This document shows positions 6,583-8,976 of a stretch of DNA of 8,976 nt, in pieces (position 1 is the first letter of the stretch; each line of letters starts with the position of its first letter). Under the pieces are notes generated by a model. The model had not been told where the DNA came from. It did not search any database and worked only from the letters and a program-made list of their open reading frames with translations. This DNA is from JANQJA01 sp040880285 (GTDB lineage Bacteria > Pseudomonadota > Gammaproteobacteria > Pseudomonadales > Azotimanducaceae), in assembly GCA_040880285.1 (NCBI GenBank), contig JBBDIT010000001.1, positions 1 to 8,976 of the forward strand, given 5' to 3'. Both the position numbers and the translations under genes were made by a program.

Positions 6583-7614
6583 ATGACCTCTTCGGACTTT
6601 TTTTCATTGGGTATCGGTATCGGTACCAAAAACTCAAAAGGCGACTGGCTTGAAGTCTTCTTTGCCGCGCCGGTGTTCCAGCCGCAACCTGGCCTTGTAA
6701 AAATGTTGTCGAGCGGTCTCGACTATCAGGGAGGCAACGTCAATATTGACCTCACCGACGATGTCATTACGGCGCTGGCCGATGCCGTCGATGACGTTGC
6801 CCAGATAGCCGTACTGGAGAAATTGAAGTCTTCGACGCAACCACGTGTCCTGACGTTGCTTGAAACTGACACCGCCATTGAATCTACACCGGAAGCCTAT
6901 TTAAAACTCCACTTGCTCTCCCATCGATATGTAAAACCCCATGGCACTAACCTTGAGGGGATCTTTGCAAAGCTGCCTAACGTTGCCTGGACCAGTGCCG
7001 GTGCAATTGATCCGCAAGAGCTCACGGCCCGACAACTGGAAGCTCGTGCAGCTGGCACCCTCTTGACGGTGAGCTCGCTCGATAAGTTCCCACGTATGAC
7101 CGATTATGTAGTGCCAGCTGGCGTACGCATTGCGCATTCGGCCAGGGTTCGTCTCGGCGCCTATCTGGGTGAAGGGACGACCGTGATGCATGAAGGCTTT
7201 GTCAATTTCAACGCCGGGGCCATGGGCCCCAACATGATTGAGGGCCGGCTCTCCCAGGGTGTCACCATGGACTCGGGTAGCGACCTTGGTGGTGGTTCAA
7301 GCACCATGGGAACACTTTCCGGAGGAGGAGACATTGTCCTTACTATCGGCAAGGATTGTCTTATCGGCGCTAATGGCGGTACCGGCATTCCGCTAGGCGA
7401 CCGCTGCACCATCGAAGCGGGTCTCTACATTACCGCAAGCACCGTTGTACAAGTCCTGGACGAAAACCGAAATTTTGTGAAGATTGCAAAGGCGCGGGAA
7501 CTCGCTGGACATTCTGACATGCTATTCATTCGCAATTCCCAGACCGGCATGGTCGAATGTCGTACCAGCAATAAGGCGCGTAAACTCAATGAAGCGCTGC
7601 ACAGCCACAATTGA
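6583..7614 (+). CDS. dapD: 2,3,4,5-tetrahydropyridine-2,6-dicarboxylate N-succinyltransferase (long gammaproteobacterial form)
   Basis: Transfers succinyl from succinyl-CoA to tetrahydrodipicolinate, giving N-succinyl-2-amino-6-oxopimelate, the entry step of the succinylase branch. At 343 residues it matches the long DapD type of Pseudomonas and relatives (about 344) and not the ~274-residue E. coli type. The N-terminal domain opens with FFSLGIGIGTKNSKGDWLEV. The conserved middle has STPEAYLKLHLLSHR and KPHGTNLEGIF (101-128). From about residue 175 the left-handed beta-helix begins: DYVVPAGVRIA, GEGTTVMHEGFVNFNAG, GGGSSTMGTLSGGG, IGANGGTGIPLGDR, EAGLYITA. It is expected to be a trimer. I chose the ATG at 6583 because family proteins begin just before FFSLG; AGGA (6567-6570) is 12 bases upstream, a little far. 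The frame extends to a TTG at 6523, which looks spurious. DapE follows after five bases. Confidence 0.96.
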   Translation: MTSSDFFSLGIGIGTKNSKGDWLEVFFAAPVFQPQPGLVKMLSSGLDYQGGNVNIDLTDDVITALADAVDDVAQIAVLEKLKSSTQPRVLTLLETDTAIESTPEAYLKLHLLSHRYVKPHGTNLEGIFAKLPNVAWTSAGAIDPQELTARQLEARAAGTLLTVSSLDKFPRMTDYVVPAGVRIAHSARVRLGAYLGEGTTVMHEGFVNFNAGAMGPNMIEGRLSQGVTMDSGSDLGGGSSTMGTLSGGGDIVLTIGKDCLIGANGGTGIPLGDRCTIEAGLYITASTVVQVLDENRNFVKIAKARELAGHSDMLFIRNSQTGMVECRTSNKARKLNEALHSHN

Positions 7615-7619
7615 CATTT

Positions 7620-8768
7620 ATGGATAATCTGGACGAGGCGACCGTCGAACTCGCCCGGCAACTTATCAGCAGAACTTCAGTTTCGCCCAACGATGGCGGT
7701 TGCCAGCAGCTGATTGCAGACTATCTTGCTGATCTCGGATTTTCGATCGAGCATCTCCCCTTTGAAGACGTATCCAACATCTGGGCCGTTCGTGGCGCCA
7801 GCCAACCGATCCTGGCATTTGCCGGCCATACCGATGTTGTTCCGCCGGGGCCGCTTGAGGAGTGGGATTGGCCACCGTTTGAACCACACGTCATCGGCGA
7901 TATGCTGCTGGGCCGTGGCGCCGCTGACATGAAAGGATCCCTTGCTGCCATGTTGACCGCCACGAAACGGTTCGTTCTCGCCAACCCGAACCATGGCGGT
8001 TCGCTTGCGTTCCTGATTACCAGCGATGAGGAAGCGGACGCCATCAATGGAACCCGAAAAGTCATCGAGACACTTAAAGCTCGTGGCACGGTTCCCACCT
8101 GGACGATTGTTGGTGAGCCTTCCAGCGATCAGCGCCTTGGCGACACGATCAGAATTGGTAGGCGTGGATCCCTCAATGCGAACTTGATCGTCCATGGCGT
8201 GCAGGGACACGTGGCTTACCCCGACGAGGCGGACAATCCAATCCACAGTGCCCTGCCCGCACTTGCCAACCTGGCGTCGGAATCCTGGGACACGGGCAAC
8301 CAATACTTTCCCGCCACGACGATGCAAATTTCCAATATCCGTGCCGGCACTGGCGCAAACAACGTCATACCCGCCAGTATGGAGTTACTGTTCAATTTCC
8401 GATTTTCCACCGAATCAACAGCTGAATCATTGAAGCAGCGGGTCGAAGACATCCTGGATCGACACTGTGTGAACTATGACATTAGTTGGTCGGTGTCGGG
8501 TAACCCTTTCCTGACCACTGGCCGTACATTGATCCAGGCCGTTCAGTATGCACTGGATGCTGAGCTGGGTATAACACCCACGCTTTCAACCTCCGGCGGG
8601 ACCTCCGATGGCAGGTTCATTTGTCCGGCGGGCAGCGAAGTGGTTGAACTCGGGCCTCGCAATGCCACCATACACAAGGTTAATGAGTGCATCGACATCA
8701 ACGAACTGACCGCGCTCTCCAAAATTTATTCCGTGGTGATGGAGCGCCTGTTATGCCACCGGGATTAG
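7620..8768 (+). CDS. dapE: Succinyl-diaminopimelate desuccinylase (M20 di-zinc peptidase family)
   Basis: Hydrolyses N-succinyl-LL-diaminopimelate to LL-diaminopimelate and succinate, the third step supplied by this cluster. The 382-residue protein has the complete M20 active site: H70 and D72 in FAGHTDVVPPG, bridging D103 in GRGAADMKG, catalytic E137 and ligand E138 in TSDEEADA, E166 in VGEPSS, and H352 in ATIHKVNE. DapE-specific blocks are GRRGSLN, the dimerisation-domain VQGHVAYPDEADNP, GTGANNVIP and STSGGTSDGRF, which separate it from ArgE and other M20 enzymes. I used the ATG at 7620; a TTG at 7611 overlapping the dapD stop is in frame, and neither has a clear Shine-Dalgarno, so coupling to dapD translation is likely. 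Length is close to E. coli DapE (375). Confidence 0.97.
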   Translation: MDNLDEATVELARQLISRTSVSPNDGGCQQLIADYLADLGFSIEHLPFEDVSNIWAVRGASQPILAFAGHTDVVPPGPLEEWDWPPFEPHVIGDMLLGRGAADMKGSLAAMLTATKRFVLANPNHGGSLAFLITSDEEADAINGTRKVIETLKARGTVPTWTIVGEPSSDQRLGDTIRIGRRGSLNANLIVHGVQGHVAYPDEADNPIHSALPALANLASESWDTGNQYFPATTMQISNIRAGTGANNVIPASMELLFNFRFSTESTAESLKQRVEDILDRHCVNYDISWSVSGNPFLTTGRTLIQAVQYALDAELGITPTLSTSGGTSDGRFICPAGSEVVELGPRNATIHKVNECIDINELTALSKIYSVVMERLLCHRD

Positions 8769-8863
8769 ACGTTACCGACAGGACCGGGCGCGACAAGAAG
8801 GGTGGGCCCCTTGCCTACCAACCGGGAACATTCGGTATCAACCGGGATTGAAGCAGTGCAATC

Positions 8864-8976
8864 ATGAAAAGAACCCTGTTTTATGTCCTGGTCGGTCTCA
8901 TCAGTTTTGCGGGCTTTATCATCGTCTTCGGGCCGGCGTCTGCAATCTGGAACCTGGTCAAGGCAGACGTCAAAGT
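8864..8976 (+). CDS. Membrane-anchored protein, N-terminal fragment; possible type II secretion protein N
   Basis: The open frame begins at the ATG and runs off the window, giving 37 full codons. It reads MKRTLFYVLVGLISFAG, a short basic N-terminus followed by a hydrophobic stretch (about residues 5-22) and then FGPASAIWNLVKADVKV. This is the layout of a single-pass inner membrane protein with the rest in the periplasm. The pattern of basic start, Leu/Phe-rich anchor and a Pro-Ala-Ser...Trp turn after it resembles GspN of the type II secretion system, but 37 residues are too few to be sure. The Shine-Dalgarno is poor. It starts 95 bases after dapE with no terminator between, so it may be the next gene of the same unit. 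A generic membrane protein is the alternative. Confidence 0.45.
   Translation, partial: MKRTLFYVLVGLISFAGFIIVFGPASAIWNLVKADVK

Noticed and set aside
7677..8327. 216-codon minus-strand open frame opposite dapE
   Set aside because: It is antisense to a complete, well-conserved dapE and has no recognisable motif.
8794..8812. AAGGG/CCCTT inverted repeat after dapE as a terminator
   Set aside because: The stem has only five pairs and is not followed by a T run.

Overview
The window is chromosomal DNA from a gammaproteobacterium, probably a Pseudomonas-like or related lineage. Three things point there. The gene order rpsB (divergent), map, glnD, dapC, yffB-type gene, dapD, dapE is the arrangement I know from Pseudomonas and its relatives. 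DapD is the long gammaproteobacterial form. The rpsB promoter has the extended -10 and GC-rich discriminator described for gammaproteobacterial rpsB. Coding is dense, base composition looks even, and I see no mobile element, phage gene, tRNA, rRNA or CRISPR array.

Layout. On the left, rpsB (ribosomal protein S2) runs leftwards and ends 16 bases from the window edge; tsf would normally follow outside. Its product carries an unusual C-terminal tail of thirteen six-residue repeats, encoded by an 18-bp tandem repeat. A roughly 395-bp divergent control region (1049-1443) holds the rpsB leader and promoter and the map promoter. To the right, everything is on the plus strand and tightly packed: map (methionine aminopeptidase) overlaps glnD (PII uridylyltransferase); glnD overlaps dapC by four bases; dapC is followed at once by a small ArsC/Spx-like gene (yffB type). 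After an 82-base gap come dapD and dapE, five bases apart. The last 113 bases begin a membrane protein that resembles the N-terminus of type II secretion protein N.

How the genes fit together. DapD, DapC and DapE are the three consecutive enzymes of the succinylase branch of diaminopimelate/lysine synthesis: succinylation of tetrahydrodipicolinate, glutamate-dependent transamination, and desuccinylation to LL-diaminopimelate. This feeds both peptidoglycan and lysine. GlnD, the nitrogen-status sensor, sits directly upstream of the glutamate-using DapC. S2 and Map both serve translation (ribosome assembly and removal of initiator methionine). Likely transcription units are rpsB(-tsf) leftwards and map-glnD-dapC-yffB rightwards, with dapD-dapE either continuing that unit or starting from a weak promoter in the 82-base gap.

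I do not see a clearly undescribed system. The most notable items are the S2 repeat tail, the paired extended -10 promoters with a palindrome at the map promoter, and the uncharacterised Spx-like protein embedded in the dap cluster.
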